From NCBI GenBank assembly GCA_019412865.1, contig DXOJ01000825.1, positions 1 to 13,146 of the forward strand: a DNA stretch of 13,146 nt. Reading direction: 5' to 3'. Shown piece after piece: positions 1 through 8,009 of the stretch. The stretch is from Bacteroides sp. Lineage in GTDB: Bacteria; Bacteroidota; Bacteroidia; Bacteroidales; Bacteroidaceae. The notes beneath the pieces were generated by a model that was given only the letters and a program-made list of their open reading frames with translations, made no database searches and had not been told where the DNA came from. A program made the translations under genes and the position numbers. Numbering within the stretch: the stretch's first letter is position 1; each line of letters starts with the position of its first letter.

Positions 1-55
1 TGTACTTTCATGTATTAAATATTAATAAGCATTAGATATAAGTTTGTTTTTTAAT

Positions 56-3000
56 TTACAGATTCAGTTGTTTGATAAATTCAGTAGGAGTGATATTAAA
101 CTCTTTCTTAAAACATTTTGTAAAATAGTTAGGGTCGGACATTCCTACGGCGTACGAAGCTTCCGAGACATTCATGCCATTCTGTAAATGAATCTTTGCT
201 TCTTTCATCTTTATAGTCCGCATGAACTGGGTGATAGAACATCCGGTCAATGATTTAAGCTTGGTATGCAACAGGCTTCGGCTCACTTTCATATGAGTAA
301 TAATTTCAGTAACTCCGAACTCTTCGTCTTTGATATTGGCCATAATCAGGTCAACTAACTCTTTCATAAATACTTCATCACGTGGATTGTTCGTTATTTG
401 TGTAATGTTCAGCTTCTCGATCCGCTTGAAATACTCAATGTTCTGCTTTCTGTTAGTACGCATATTCTGAACCAATAGTTCCAGATTTTGTGCATTAAAA
501 GGCTTGGTTATATACGCATCCGCCCCTTTCAAGTACCCTTGAGTATGATCCAATTCATCCGTTTTAGCAGTTAGCAGAATTACCGGGATATGACTGCTAT
601 TCAAATCCTGTTTGACGTATGCCGTTAATTCCAGACCATCCATCACGGGCATCATTACATCGCTGACTATCAGATCGGGCAGTTGCTTCTTCAGTAACTT
701 ACAAGCCTCAGCACCATTGTAAGCACGAAATACCTGATAATCTTTGCTAAATATCTCTGCCAGATAATCATTCATCTCTTTATTATCTTCTACAATAAGG
801 ATACTTTCTTTGACGTCGGTGTTATCTTGCTCGGTAGAAATCAACTGGTCGGGAATCAGTTCGATCGTTTCTTTCATCCGCAGATTATATTTCTGTATTT
901 CTTCGGACGTGATACTTTCCAAAGATTTCTCCGAAGAGCTATAGGCAGATTCTGAAACATTCAGGCTGACGATAAATTCCGATCCGTTTCCGACTTCGCT
1001 TTCAACCTTAATCTCCCCCTTATGCATATGAATCAGTGACTTCGTGAGAGATAACCCCAATCCGAAGCCTTCTCTATGATCCTTTTTTTCTACTTGGAAG
1101 TAGCTGTCAAAGATTTTATCTTTCATCTCTTTAGGAATCCCTCTGCCGCTGTCTTTTACTGATATTTCGATGAAATTTTCCGAATCTTTTTTGAGAAGCT
1201 TGGCACTGAGTTTCACATAATCTCCCGGCTGGGTGTATTTGAAAGCATTCGACAGCAGATTATACATGATGCGTTCCAGCTTGGATGGAGAGAACCAGAC
1301 TTCTTCATCCGTTTCTTCCAGACTGACAATGAAATCAATCTCCTTTTCCTTAGATACAATATCGAAGATATGAGAAATCTCTTCCAGGAAATGCATGATG
1401 TTTCCTTTTCTGACGTTAATTTCCATTTGCTGCATTTCGATTTTACTGAAAGTGAGCAGTTCGTCAATAAGATAATGCATTCTGTTGGCATTGCGGTAGA
1501 TGACTTCCAGTTTCTCGCGATCATTATTATCGATTTGTTTCTGTTTGATGAGCCGCTGAAGTGGTGACAGGATCAAAGTCAACGGTGTTTTCAGATCATG
1601 AGATACGTACGTAAAGAAGTTTATTTTCGATTGATTCATCTTCTCCATATTAACCCGTTGCTCATGTTCCGTTTTCAGTCTCATAAGAAGAATCAACCTG
1701 GCTTTGGTATATTTATATGCCAAATAGATGATGCAGAGAACCATACATACGTAGGTCAGATAGGCCCATATAGAAAGCCACCACGGAGGTAGTACATGGA
1801 TAGTCAACTCTTTCTGTCCTTTTTCATCCCAGTTTACTCCGTCATTGCTTGCTTTAATCTTCAATGTATAATCTCCGGTCGGGAGATTAGAGAAACGTAC
1901 CTGATGCTGATTGCCTACAAACTGCCATTCTTTATCGATGCCTTCCAGCTTCATGGCATATTGCGTTTTATCTTTGTATTGATAATTAAGTCCTGAGTAT
2001 TCGATACGTATGGATTGTGCCTGTTCGTGGGTAAGCGTCATCACATCACTTTCAGAGATAGAGGCGGGCAGTAGCGCATCCGGATTGCTGGAAGATACGA
2101 CATCGTTATTGCTCCATACTCCTGTCAAAGCGATATTAAAATGAGGTTCTACAGGGCGCACCTGTTCAGGATAGAAAGAAATCATTCCATTAATTGTTCC
2201 GAAGAACAGTTCGCCGTCGGGTTTCTTGCAGACAGAGGAATAATTGAACTGATTGGTCGGCAGTCCGTCGGCTATGGTATACCGGCTGATTAATCCGGAT
2301 TTCGGCTGAATATTACATAATCCGTTGTCTGTTCCTATCCATATAGTGTTCTGATCATCTTCTATTATACCTTTTATAGCGTTCGATCCCAATTCTTTCT
2401 TCGAATAACTTTTCAATTTTTCGCCTTTTTTATTCAGAACAAAAAGCCCGTCATTGTTCGTTCCTGCCCAAATATTCCCCTGCGAGTCCATATATAAATA
2501 AGTCATATACAACTTACTGGATGAGAATTGTGGAAGAGGTGTCTGTTCTTCTGTTCGTTTGTTTATCTGGTATATTCCATTTTGACGGTTTCCAGTCCAG
2601 ATAATGCTGTCATTGAGGTTAAGCATGCAAAAGACAGGAAGTGCAGAAACTTTTTTCAACTGGAAACTGCCGTTCTGTTTCTTCAAGGTAAATAGTCCCG
2701 ACGGCCCTCCATACCAGATTTTGCCGGTTTCGTCTTCTATGATGCAGAACCCGGATGAGTTTTTCCCCATTCCGTCATTAAAAGAAAGCGTTTTGTTCTC
2801 TTTGGGCATATAATAGTTCATTCCCCGAAGAAACAGACCGATCCATAGGTTCTGTTTACTGTCAATCAGCAAGGAATGTATATTCCGGGCTTTTATATTC
2901 ATCCGTTCATGGAGTCGTTCGGAACGCGTTATTTCCCGATTGCTGTTCAGGTAGTTAAGCCCTCCGTCTTCGGTAGCAATATAGAGCCCGTTGTCCGGAG

Positions 3001-4087
3001 TATTGATGATCTGGCGTACAGCTTTACCACTCAGATGATTGGGAGAGTTTCCATAAGGATAAATCCGGAACTGATCCGAAGCATATATAAAATAATTCAC
3101 ACCACCGAAATAGGTTCCAACCCACATGTTATGATTGTAATCTTCAAAAAGGCTATAAATAGGAGAATCGTTCAGATTACTCAAGTCACTTTCCGACTGC
3201 TGATAGTGAGTCACTAACCGAAAGGTCTGGTCATAAATGAAAATTCCATTTTCGGTTCCCAGCCAGATGTTGTTCATAGTATCAGTTGTTGCACATCTGA
3301 ATTGTCTGATATCCTTGATCGCGGCCAGAGGATACAGCGAATCATTATTGATATTGTACACAAATACCTCTTGAGGTGTATTGAATAACAACTGATTGCC
3401 AGGCAACATAACTAATTGAATGCACGTTTCCAAAAATGGACGGATGTTCAGAGGCAGTGGTTCAAATTGTTCCTTCTTTAGATTATAGCGTTTCACCCCT
3501 TTGTTACTGTTTATCCATAGAACATTGTTTGAGTCTTCTACCAGTCCACGAATATTTTCTCCTTTTCCTTCATTTAATATAAAAGGAGTGAAGCTGTTTT
3601 TTTCATTATCGTATTGATAGATGCCGTTACTGCATCCGGTCAGCAATCTGCTGTCAGACGTGTTCAGAAATAAGACACTGTTCTTATTGTTTCCCTCTAT
3701 GTGATAGCGTGTGAATTGTTCATTCTGGGGATTGTATTTGCAGATTCCTTGCTCCGTAGAAATCCAGAGGACATTCCGGCAGGGGTCATTATATAGTTTG
3801 GTGATAAAATCATGGCTGATTGTAGTGGAATCCCCTTCTTCGTGAAAGTACCGGGTAATATTATACCCATCATATCTGCATAATCCATTCCTGGTGCCAA
3901 ACCACATAAATCCCTTACTGTCCTGAGATATGGCATTGACAGTATTATGAGAAAGCCCTTCTGTAATGCTTAGCTGTTTGAAGCGGACATTATTATATTG
4001 GATTTTTCCTTCCGCAAATGTCGGATGAAGCAGGAATAATAAACAAACTGCTACCGATATAAGATTTTTGAGTGTACTCCTTTTCAT
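56..4087 (-). CDS. Hybrid two-component system regulator (HTCS: sensor, histidine kinase, receiver, AraC in one chain)
   Basis: Membrane-spanning one-protein sensor-regulator that should detect a glycan fragment in the periplasm and activate nearby polysaccharide-use genes. From the chosen start (1343 aa) there is a signal peptide (about residues 1-26), about 14 Reg_prop blades forming two beta-propellers (about 30-680; recurring pattern W-x-G-T-x-x-G-L/I), a Y_Y_Y domain (about 690-765) and a membrane helix after W769-W770. Then come a HisKA dimerisation domain with phospho-acceptor His830 (SHDLKTP), an ATPase domain with N-box Asn947, DSGRGIP and FGLGLSL, a receiver with phospho-acceptor Asp1143 (VSDVMMP), and a C-terminal AraC-type double helix-turn-helix (about 1240-1343). 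All key residues are present. The frame stays open to an ATG at 4165, but the ATG at 4087 is preferred: a signal peptide begins there, and -7 boxes lie between the two. It is transcribed divergently from the enzyme genes. The ligand cannot be read from sequence. Confidence 0.96.
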   Translation of the reverse strand: MKRSTLKNLISVAVCLLFLLHPTFAEGKIQYNNVRFKQLSITEGLSHNTVNAISQDSKGFMWFGTRNGLCRYDGYNITRYFHEEGDSTTISHDFITKLYNDPCRNVLWISTEQGICKYNPQNEQFTRYHIEGNNKNSVLFLNTSDSRLLTGCSNGIYQYDNEKNSFTPFILNEGKGENIRGLVEDSNNVLWINSNKGVKRYNLKKEQFEPLPLNIRPFLETCIQLVMLPGNQLLFNTPQEVFVYNINNDSLYPLAAIKDIRQFRCATTDTMNNIWLGTENGIFIYDQTFRLVTHYQQSESDLSNLNDSPIYSLFEDYNHNMWVGTYFGGVNYFIYASDQFRIYPYGNSPNHLSGKAVRQIINTPDNGLYIATEDGGLNYLNSNREITRSERLHERMNIKARNIHSLLIDSKQNLWIGLFLRGMNYYMPKENKTLSFNDGMGKNSSGFCIIEDETGKIWYGGPSGLFTLKKQNGSFQLKKVSALPVFCMLNLNDSIIWTGNRQNGIYQINKRTEEQTPLPQFSSSKLYMTYLYMDSQGNIWAGTNNDGLFVLNKKGEKLKSYSKKELGSNAIKGIIEDDQNTIWIGTDNGLCNIQPKSGLISRYTIADGLPTNQFNYSSVCKKPDGELFFGTINGMISFYPEQVRPVEPHFNIALTGVWSNNDVVSSSNPDALLPASISESDVMTLTHEQAQSIRIEYSGLNYQYKDKTQYAMKLEGIDKEWQFVGNQHQVRFSNLPTGDYTLKIKASNDGVNWDEKGQKELTIHVLPPWWLSIWAYLTYVCMVLCIIYLAYKYTKARLILLMRLKTEHEQRVNMEKMNQSKINFFTYVSHDLKTPLTLILSPLQRLIKQKQIDNNDREKLEVIYRNANRMHYLIDELLTFSKIEMQQMEINVRKGNIMHFLEEISHIFDIVSKEKEIDFIVSLEETDEEVWFSPSKLERIMYNLLSNAFKYTQPGDYVKLSAKLLKKDSENFIEISVKDSGRGIPKEMKDKIFDSYFQVEKKDHREGFGLGLSLTKSLIHMHKGEIKVESEVGNGSEFIVSLNVSESAYSSSEKSLESITSEEIQKYNLRMKETIELIPDQLISTEQDNTDVKESILIVEDNKEMNDYLAEIFSKDYQVFRAYNGAEACKLLKKQLPDLIVSDVMMPVMDGLELTAYVKQDLNSSHIPVILLTAKTDELDHTQGYLKGADAYITKPFNAQNLELLVQNMRTNRKQNIEYFKRIEKLNITQITNNPRDEVFMKELVDLIMANIKDEEFGVTEIITHMKVSRSLLHTKLKSLTGCSITQFMRTIKMKEAKIHLQNGMNVSEASYAVGMSDPNYFTKCFKKEFNITPTEFIKQLNL

Positions 4088-4114
4088 ATCTGATTCTACT
4101 CCTTGTTTAACGCT

Positions 4115-4122
4115 CAAAGATA
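4115..4122 (-). promoter_or_regulatory. Probable -7 box of the HTCS gene (proximal)
   Basis: On the minus strand this reads TATCTTTG, a perfect match to the Bacteroides -7 consensus TAnnTTTG. It ends 27 nt before the preferred HTCS start at 4087, much the same spacing as the -7 boxes before the plus-strand genes (24, 27 and about 22 nt). No clear -33 TTTG lies 19-21 nt upstream. This is the better of two candidates for the HTCS gene. Confidence 0.55.
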
Positions 4123-4149
4123 GTCTTTTTTCTATCGGTTTTTCTAGTA

Positions 4150-4157
4150 CAAATGTA
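4150..4157 (-). promoter_or_regulatory. Alternative -7 box of the HTCS gene (distal)
   Basis: The minus strand reads TACATTTG, also a perfect TAnnTTTG and identical to the -7 box of the divergent arabinofuranosidase gene. An ATTG at 4184-4181 could be a weak -33 element, 23 nt upstream. Use of this box would give a leader of about 55 nt before the ATG at 4087. It could act with, or instead of, the proximal box. Either box would leave the upstream in-frame ATG at 4165 outside the transcript. Confidence 0.4.
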
Positions 4158-4262
4158 TATTCCATTAGAAATTATGTGCACAATCGAAGCTTTATGGGCT
4201 CAAACAATACATGCTTCCTTATATTGAACATGATGTTACGAATGTTTATTCTTTGAATTCTC

Positions 4263-4270
4263 TACATTTG
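4263..4270 (+). promoter_or_regulatory. -7 promoter box of the arabinofuranosidase-sulfatase unit
   Basis: TACATTTG matches the Bacteroides -7 consensus TAnnTTTG and ends 24 nt before the ATG at 4295, giving a very short leader. No convincing -33 TTTG lies 19-21 nt upstream, which would fit a promoter that needs an activator such as the divergent HTCS (inference). The bases around and after the box resemble those at 7974-7993. Confidence 0.6.
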
Positions 4271-4294
4271 TATCGTAAACCAAATGAAAAGACC

Positions 4295-6340
4295 ATGAAA
4301 ACAAAATTTTGCAGAACGGCAGTGTATTGCCTGTGCTGTTTTATGTTTATCCAGCCGATAACAGGAAGCCAGGTAAATGATACTCATGAGGGTGTTTTGC
4401 ATATCGACAAACAGAAAACACGCAAAGTAAGCCGTGTCCAATATGGGTTCCATTATGAAGAGATTGGTATGATAGGAGAAGGTGCCTTGCATGCCGAACT
4501 GGTACGCAACCGTTCATTCGAAGAAGCAACTCCACCCGCAGATCTGGCGGTCAAAAATGGGCTTTATCAGAATGTACCGAATCCGCGTGGAAAAAACAAA
4601 GATGTATTTCATGTAGACCCTCTGATCGGATGGAACACTTATCCTCTGTCTTATACTCCCATTTTCATTAGCCGTACAGAAGAAAATCCTCTGAATAAGG
4701 AGAATAAGTATTCAATGCTGGTCAACGTGACTGAAGATATTGCAAACAATCCGGAGGCAATGATTCTAAATCGGGGATATTACGGTATGAATCTACGAAA
4801 GGAGGTATCTTATCATCTTTCCATGTATATAAAAAGCAAAAATTATACAGCTCTTCTTCAAGTTATGCTGGTAGACGAACAAGGTAAACCGGTCAGTACT
4901 CAGCTTGTTTTGGATGTAAAGGGTAAAGAGTGGACGAAACTTACCGGAACATTAAAACCTGATAAAGATGTCAAACGGGGGATGCTTGCCATTCAGCCGT
5001 TAGGTAAAGGGCAATTCCAACTGGATGTCGTCTCTTTATTCCCTTCTGATACATGGGACAATGGAAAATCAGTTTTTCGGGCGGATATTATGCAGAACTT
5101 GAAAGAATATGCACCGGATTTCATTCGTTTTCCCGGCGGATGTATTGTGCATGGGGTGAATGAAGCTACCATGTACCACTGGAAAAAGACAATAGGTCCC
5201 ATTGAAAATCGACCGGGACAATGGAGTAAATGGGCGCCTTACTACCGTACAGATGGAATTGGTTATCATGAGTTTTACGAATTGTGCGAATATTTGGGAG
5301 CAGATGCTATGTACGTAATCCCTACAGGGATGATCTGTACAGGTTGGGTAAAGCAAAGTTCTCCCTGGAATTTCATTCAACCGGACGTTGATCTGGATGC
5401 TTATATTCAGGATGCACTGGATGCCATAGAATACGCAATCGGTCCGGAAACCAGCAAATGGGGGGCTTTACGTGTAAAGAACGGACATCCGAAGCCTTTC
5501 CCTCTAAAGTACATTGAAATTGGAAACGAAGACTTCGGACCTGTTTATTGGGAACGTTACGAGAAGATTTATCAAGCGTTACACAGACAGTACCCCGACT
5601 TGATATACATAGCCAACAGTATCATAGGCAAAGAAAATGACGACAAACGGATTGATATTGCGAAGTTTGTGAACCCGAAGAATGTGAAGGTATTCGATGA
5701 ACACCATTATCAACCTGTCGAATGGGCTTGCAAGCAGCATTACCGTTTTGACAACTATGAACGGGGAATAGCGGATTTGTTTGTTGGAGAATTGGGCATT
5801 GACGGGAAGTATCCCTATAATCTGTTAGCCAGCGGAGCGGTGCGAATGTCTCTTGAACGTAATGGAGACTTGAATCCATTATTGGCAGAACGTCCGGTGA
5901 TGCGCCATTGGGATTTTTCAGAGCATCGTCAGTTGCACTCTATGCTAATCAATGGGGTAGATTGCAGCATCAGGACATCTTTCTATTATTTATCAAAAAT
6001 GTTCAGAGACCACACTTTCGATGTATGCCTGGATGCTGGGATTCAGGGGATGAAGGGTTTGCAGAATGTCTTTGTTACGATGGGATATGATAGTGAAAGT
6101 AAAGAATATATCCTGAAACTGATCAATTTGAGAAAACAGGAGGTGGTACTTCAAACAGCAGTGAAAGGATTTGGGAAAAAGATACAGGCACAAAAAATAA
6201 CATTGAGTCTGGAACCCGGCAAGAATAACACTCCGGAAATGCCGGATGCAGTAAAGCCAGTTCAGTCGACCGTAACACTGGACTTAAATAAAGATTTGCA
6301 GCTTGAGGCTTCTTCAATGATTGTATACCGTTTTAAATAA
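4295..6340 (+). CDS. GH51-type exported alpha-L-arabinofuranosidase
   Basis: Probable retaining exo-glycosidase that removes alpha-L-arabinofuranose side groups in the periplasm. The protein is 681 aa. A signal peptide covers about residues 1-24, followed by the family N-terminal signature (GFHYEEIG at 51-58, then AELVRNRSF ending at 75). A CBM4-like beta-sandwich lies at about 105-250. The (beta/alpha)8 domain starts near RFPGGCIVHG (278-287); the likely acid/base is Glu412 in IGNED and the likely nucleophile Glu499 in FVGELG. ALERNS-like motif AVRMSLERNGD and a C-terminal beta domain complete the fold, as in the larger, eukaryote-like GH51 proteins. The frame opens at 4211, but that ATG lies upstream of the -7 box and encodes no secretion signal; 4295 does. 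The sulfatase gene follows after 7 bp. The family also contains enzymes acting on xylosides or beta-glucans, so the exact sugar is less certain than the family. Confidence 0.88.
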   Translation: MKTKFCRTAVYCLCCFMFIQPITGSQVNDTHEGVLHIDKQKTRKVSRVQYGFHYEEIGMIGEGALHAELVRNRSFEEATPPADLAVKNGLYQNVPNPRGKNKDVFHVDPLIGWNTYPLSYTPIFISRTEENPLNKENKYSMLVNVTEDIANNPEAMILNRGYYGMNLRKEVSYHLSMYIKSKNYTALLQVMLVDEQGKPVSTQLVLDVKGKEWTKLTGTLKPDKDVKRGMLAIQPLGKGQFQLDVVSLFPSDTWDNGKSVFRADIMQNLKEYAPDFIRFPGGCIVHGVNEATMYHWKKTIGPIENRPGQWSKWAPYYRTDGIGYHEFYELCEYLGADAMYVIPTGMICTGWVKQSSPWNFIQPDVDLDAYIQDALDAIEYAIGPETSKWGALRVKNGHPKPFPLKYIEIGNEDFGPVYWERYEKIYQALHRQYPDLIYIANSIIGKENDDKRIDIAKFVNPKNVKVFDEHHYQPVEWACKQHYRFDNYERGIADLFVGELGIDGKYPYNLLASGAVRMSLERNGDLNPLLAERPVMRHWDFSEHRQLHSMLINGVDCSIRTSFYYLSKMFRDHTFDVCLDAGIQGMKGLQNVFVTMGYDSESKEYILKLINLRKQEVVLQTAVKGFGKKIQAQKITLSLEPGKNNTPEMPDAVKPVQSTVTLDLNKDLQLEASSMIVYRFK

Positions 6341-6347
6341 GATAAAT

Positions 6348-7904
6348 ATGAGAAATGCAGCGTTTTGTATTACGGGATTGGCATTACAGGGTTTGTCTAT
6401 GTCATTGATGGCACAAACCGACAAGCCGAATATTGTAATCATTATGACCGATCAGCAGCGTGCTGACCTATGTGGCAGAGAAGGTTTTCCTCTGGCAGTT
6501 ACTCCTTATGTAGATCAATTAGCTCAGGAAAATGTATGGTTTAACAAAGCATATACTGTAGCACCGGCCAGTTCTCCTGCCCGCTGCTCCATGTTCACCG
6601 GACGTTTTCCTTCGGCAACCCATGTACGTACCAACCACAACATTCCGGATATCTTTTTTGAACAGGACTTGGTGGGCGTATTAAAAGAAAACGGATATAA
6701 AACAGCACTTGTAGGTAAAAACCATGCTTATCTGAAACCTGCTGACTTGGACTTTTGGTCAGAATACGGGCATTGGGGTAAAAATAAGAAAACGACTCCC
6801 GAAGAAAAAGAGACGGCTCGTTTCTTAAACCAGAAAGCCAGGGGACAATGGCTGGAACCTTCGCCAATTCCTGTAGAGGAGCAACACCCTGCTAAAATCG
6901 TTAATGAGACATTGTCATGGATAGAGAGTCAAAAAGAGAATCCTTTCTTTGTGTGGGTATCTTTCCCGGAACCTCATAATCCTTATCAGGTTTGCGAACC
7001 CTATTATTCTATGTTTTCGCCGGATAAGCTTCCCGTATTGAAGACGTCACGTAAAGACTTGGAAAAGAAAGGAGAGAAATATCGCATTTTAGCAGAACTG
7101 GAAGATGCGTCTTGTCCTAATCTGGAACAGGACCTACCCAGAATCCGTGCTAATTATATCGGCATGATCCGTTTAATAGATGACCAGATAAAGAGACTGA
7201 TCGAATCGTTAAAAGCCAGCGGGCAGTTTGAAAATACAATCTTTGTTGTTCTTTCAGATCATGGCGATTATTGGGGAGAATACGGGTTGATCCGCAAAGG
7301 AGCCGGACTTTCTGAAAGTCTCGCACGTATCCCGATGGTATGGGCAGGATATCATGTCAAGAATCAATCAGCCCCTATGGATAGCCATGTGTCAATTGCT
7401 GATATTTTTCCTACTCTTTGTTCTGCAATCGGTGCCAAGATTCCGGCTGGTGTTCAAGGTCGTAGCTTATGGCCGATGTTGACCGGAAAAGAATACCCCA
7501 AAGAAGAGTTTTCCAGCATTGTCGTACAACAAGGTTTTGGAGGAGCACATGTCGGACTGGATTCTTCTCTTACTTTCGAACAGGAAGGGGCATTGACGCC
7601 GGGTAAGATTGCATACTTTGATGAACTCAATACCTGGACTCAAAGCGGTACCTCTCGTATGGTCAGAAAAGACGACTGGAAACTGGTGATGGATAACTAT
7701 GGAAACGGAGAACTATATAATCTTAAGAAAGATCCTTCGGAAGTAGATAACCTGTTTGGTAAAAAGAAATACACTGCTGTTCAGACAGAGCTTCTGACGA
7801 AGTTAGTCGCATGGGAATTACGTCTGCAGGATCCACTCCCTCTTCCCCGGAAACGTTATCATTTTAAACAGGATCCTTATAATTATCTCCAACCCGAACA
7901 ATAA
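6348..7904 (+). CDS. Exported Ser-type S1 family sulfatase (choline-sulfatase / heparan N-sulfatase-like branch)
   Basis: Formylglycine-dependent sulfatase expected to hydrolyse a sulfate ester from a carbohydrate in the periplasm. The protein is 518 aa with a signal peptide of about 22 residues (ending MAQ). The core signature is Ser75-Ser-Pro-Ala-Arg79 followed by CSMFTGR; Ser75 would be oxidised to formylglycine by an anaerobic maturase (anSME) encoded elsewhere. Metal-site motifs are TDQQ (Asp35, Gln36) and SDHGD (Asp304, His305). Lys124-x-His126 fits the usual GKWH position but reads GKNH. The C-terminus has the common sulfatase ending (DDWKLVMD, then GELYNLKKDPSE). The ATG at 6348 is chosen because the signal peptide begins there; an in-frame ATG at 6321 would overlap the previous gene. 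Seven bp from the arabinofuranosidase, so almost certainly co-transcribed. The TDQQ and SDHG forms put it in a different branch from the second sulfatase. Target sugar and position are unknown. Confidence 0.93.
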   Translation: MRNAAFCITGLALQGLSMSLMAQTDKPNIVIIMTDQQRADLCGREGFPLAVTPYVDQLAQENVWFNKAYTVAPASSPARCSMFTGRFPSATHVRTNHNIPDIFFEQDLVGVLKENGYKTALVGKNHAYLKPADLDFWSEYGHWGKNKKTTPEEKETARFLNQKARGQWLEPSPIPVEEQHPAKIVNETLSWIESQKENPFFVWVSFPEPHNPYQVCEPYYSMFSPDKLPVLKTSRKDLEKKGEKYRILAELEDASCPNLEQDLPRIRANYIGMIRLIDDQIKRLIESLKASGQFENTIFVVLSDHGDYWGEYGLIRKGAGLSESLARIPMVWAGYHVKNQSAPMDSHVSIADIFPTLCSAIGAKIPAGVQGRSLWPMLTGKEYPKEEFSSIVVQQGFGGAHVGLDSSLTFEQEGALTPGKIAYFDELNTWTQSGTSRMVRKDDWKLVMDNYGNGELYNLKKDPSEVDNLFGKKKYTAVQTELLTKLVAWELRLQDPLPLPRKRYHFKQDPYNYLQPEQ

Positions 7905-7974
7905 TAAATCAAAAGAATGTACATATTGACGGATATTAAAGACATTGTTCCATGAGCTCAATCCTGTAACAGCC

Positions 7975-7982
7975 TACTTTTG
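7975..7982 (+). promoter_or_regulatory. -7 promoter box before the GH43-like gene
   Basis: TACTTTTG fits TAnnTTTG perfectly and ends 27 nt before the ATG at 8010, inside the only sizeable gap (105 bp) in the enzyme cluster. The bases that follow (TATCCGTAAA) nearly repeat those after the first enzyme promoter (TATCGTAAA). No -33 TTTG at the usual spacing is seen. It suggests a second start point for the GH43-sulfatase-GH2 part, although read-through from the first unit is also possible, since no terminator hairpin is visible in the gap. Confidence 0.5.
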
Positions 7983-8009
7983 TATCCGTAAATAATAAAA
8001 CTGTAATCT

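Noticed and set aside
1..55. Terminator downstream of the HTCS gene
   Set aside because: The stretch is AT-rich, but I could not find a stem-loop followed by a T-run on the minus strand.
1213..1567. Open frames of 65-103 codons on both strands inside the HTCS gene
   Set aside because: They lie wholly within a strongly coding gene, resemble no known protein family, and have no promoter or start context; they are out-of-frame shadows. The same applies to the other short frames across the window.
4175..4182. Palindrome TGTGCACA in the divergent intergenic region as an operator
   Set aside because: Only 8 bp, single copy, and not repeated before the second enzyme promoter; HTCS sites are usually direct repeats.
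4194..7961. Shared ATG(G/A)GCTCAA at 4194-4203 and 7952-7961 as a common regulatory site
   Set aside because: The distances to the -7 boxes differ widely (59 and 13 nt) with no helical-phase relation, so chance is the simpler explanation.
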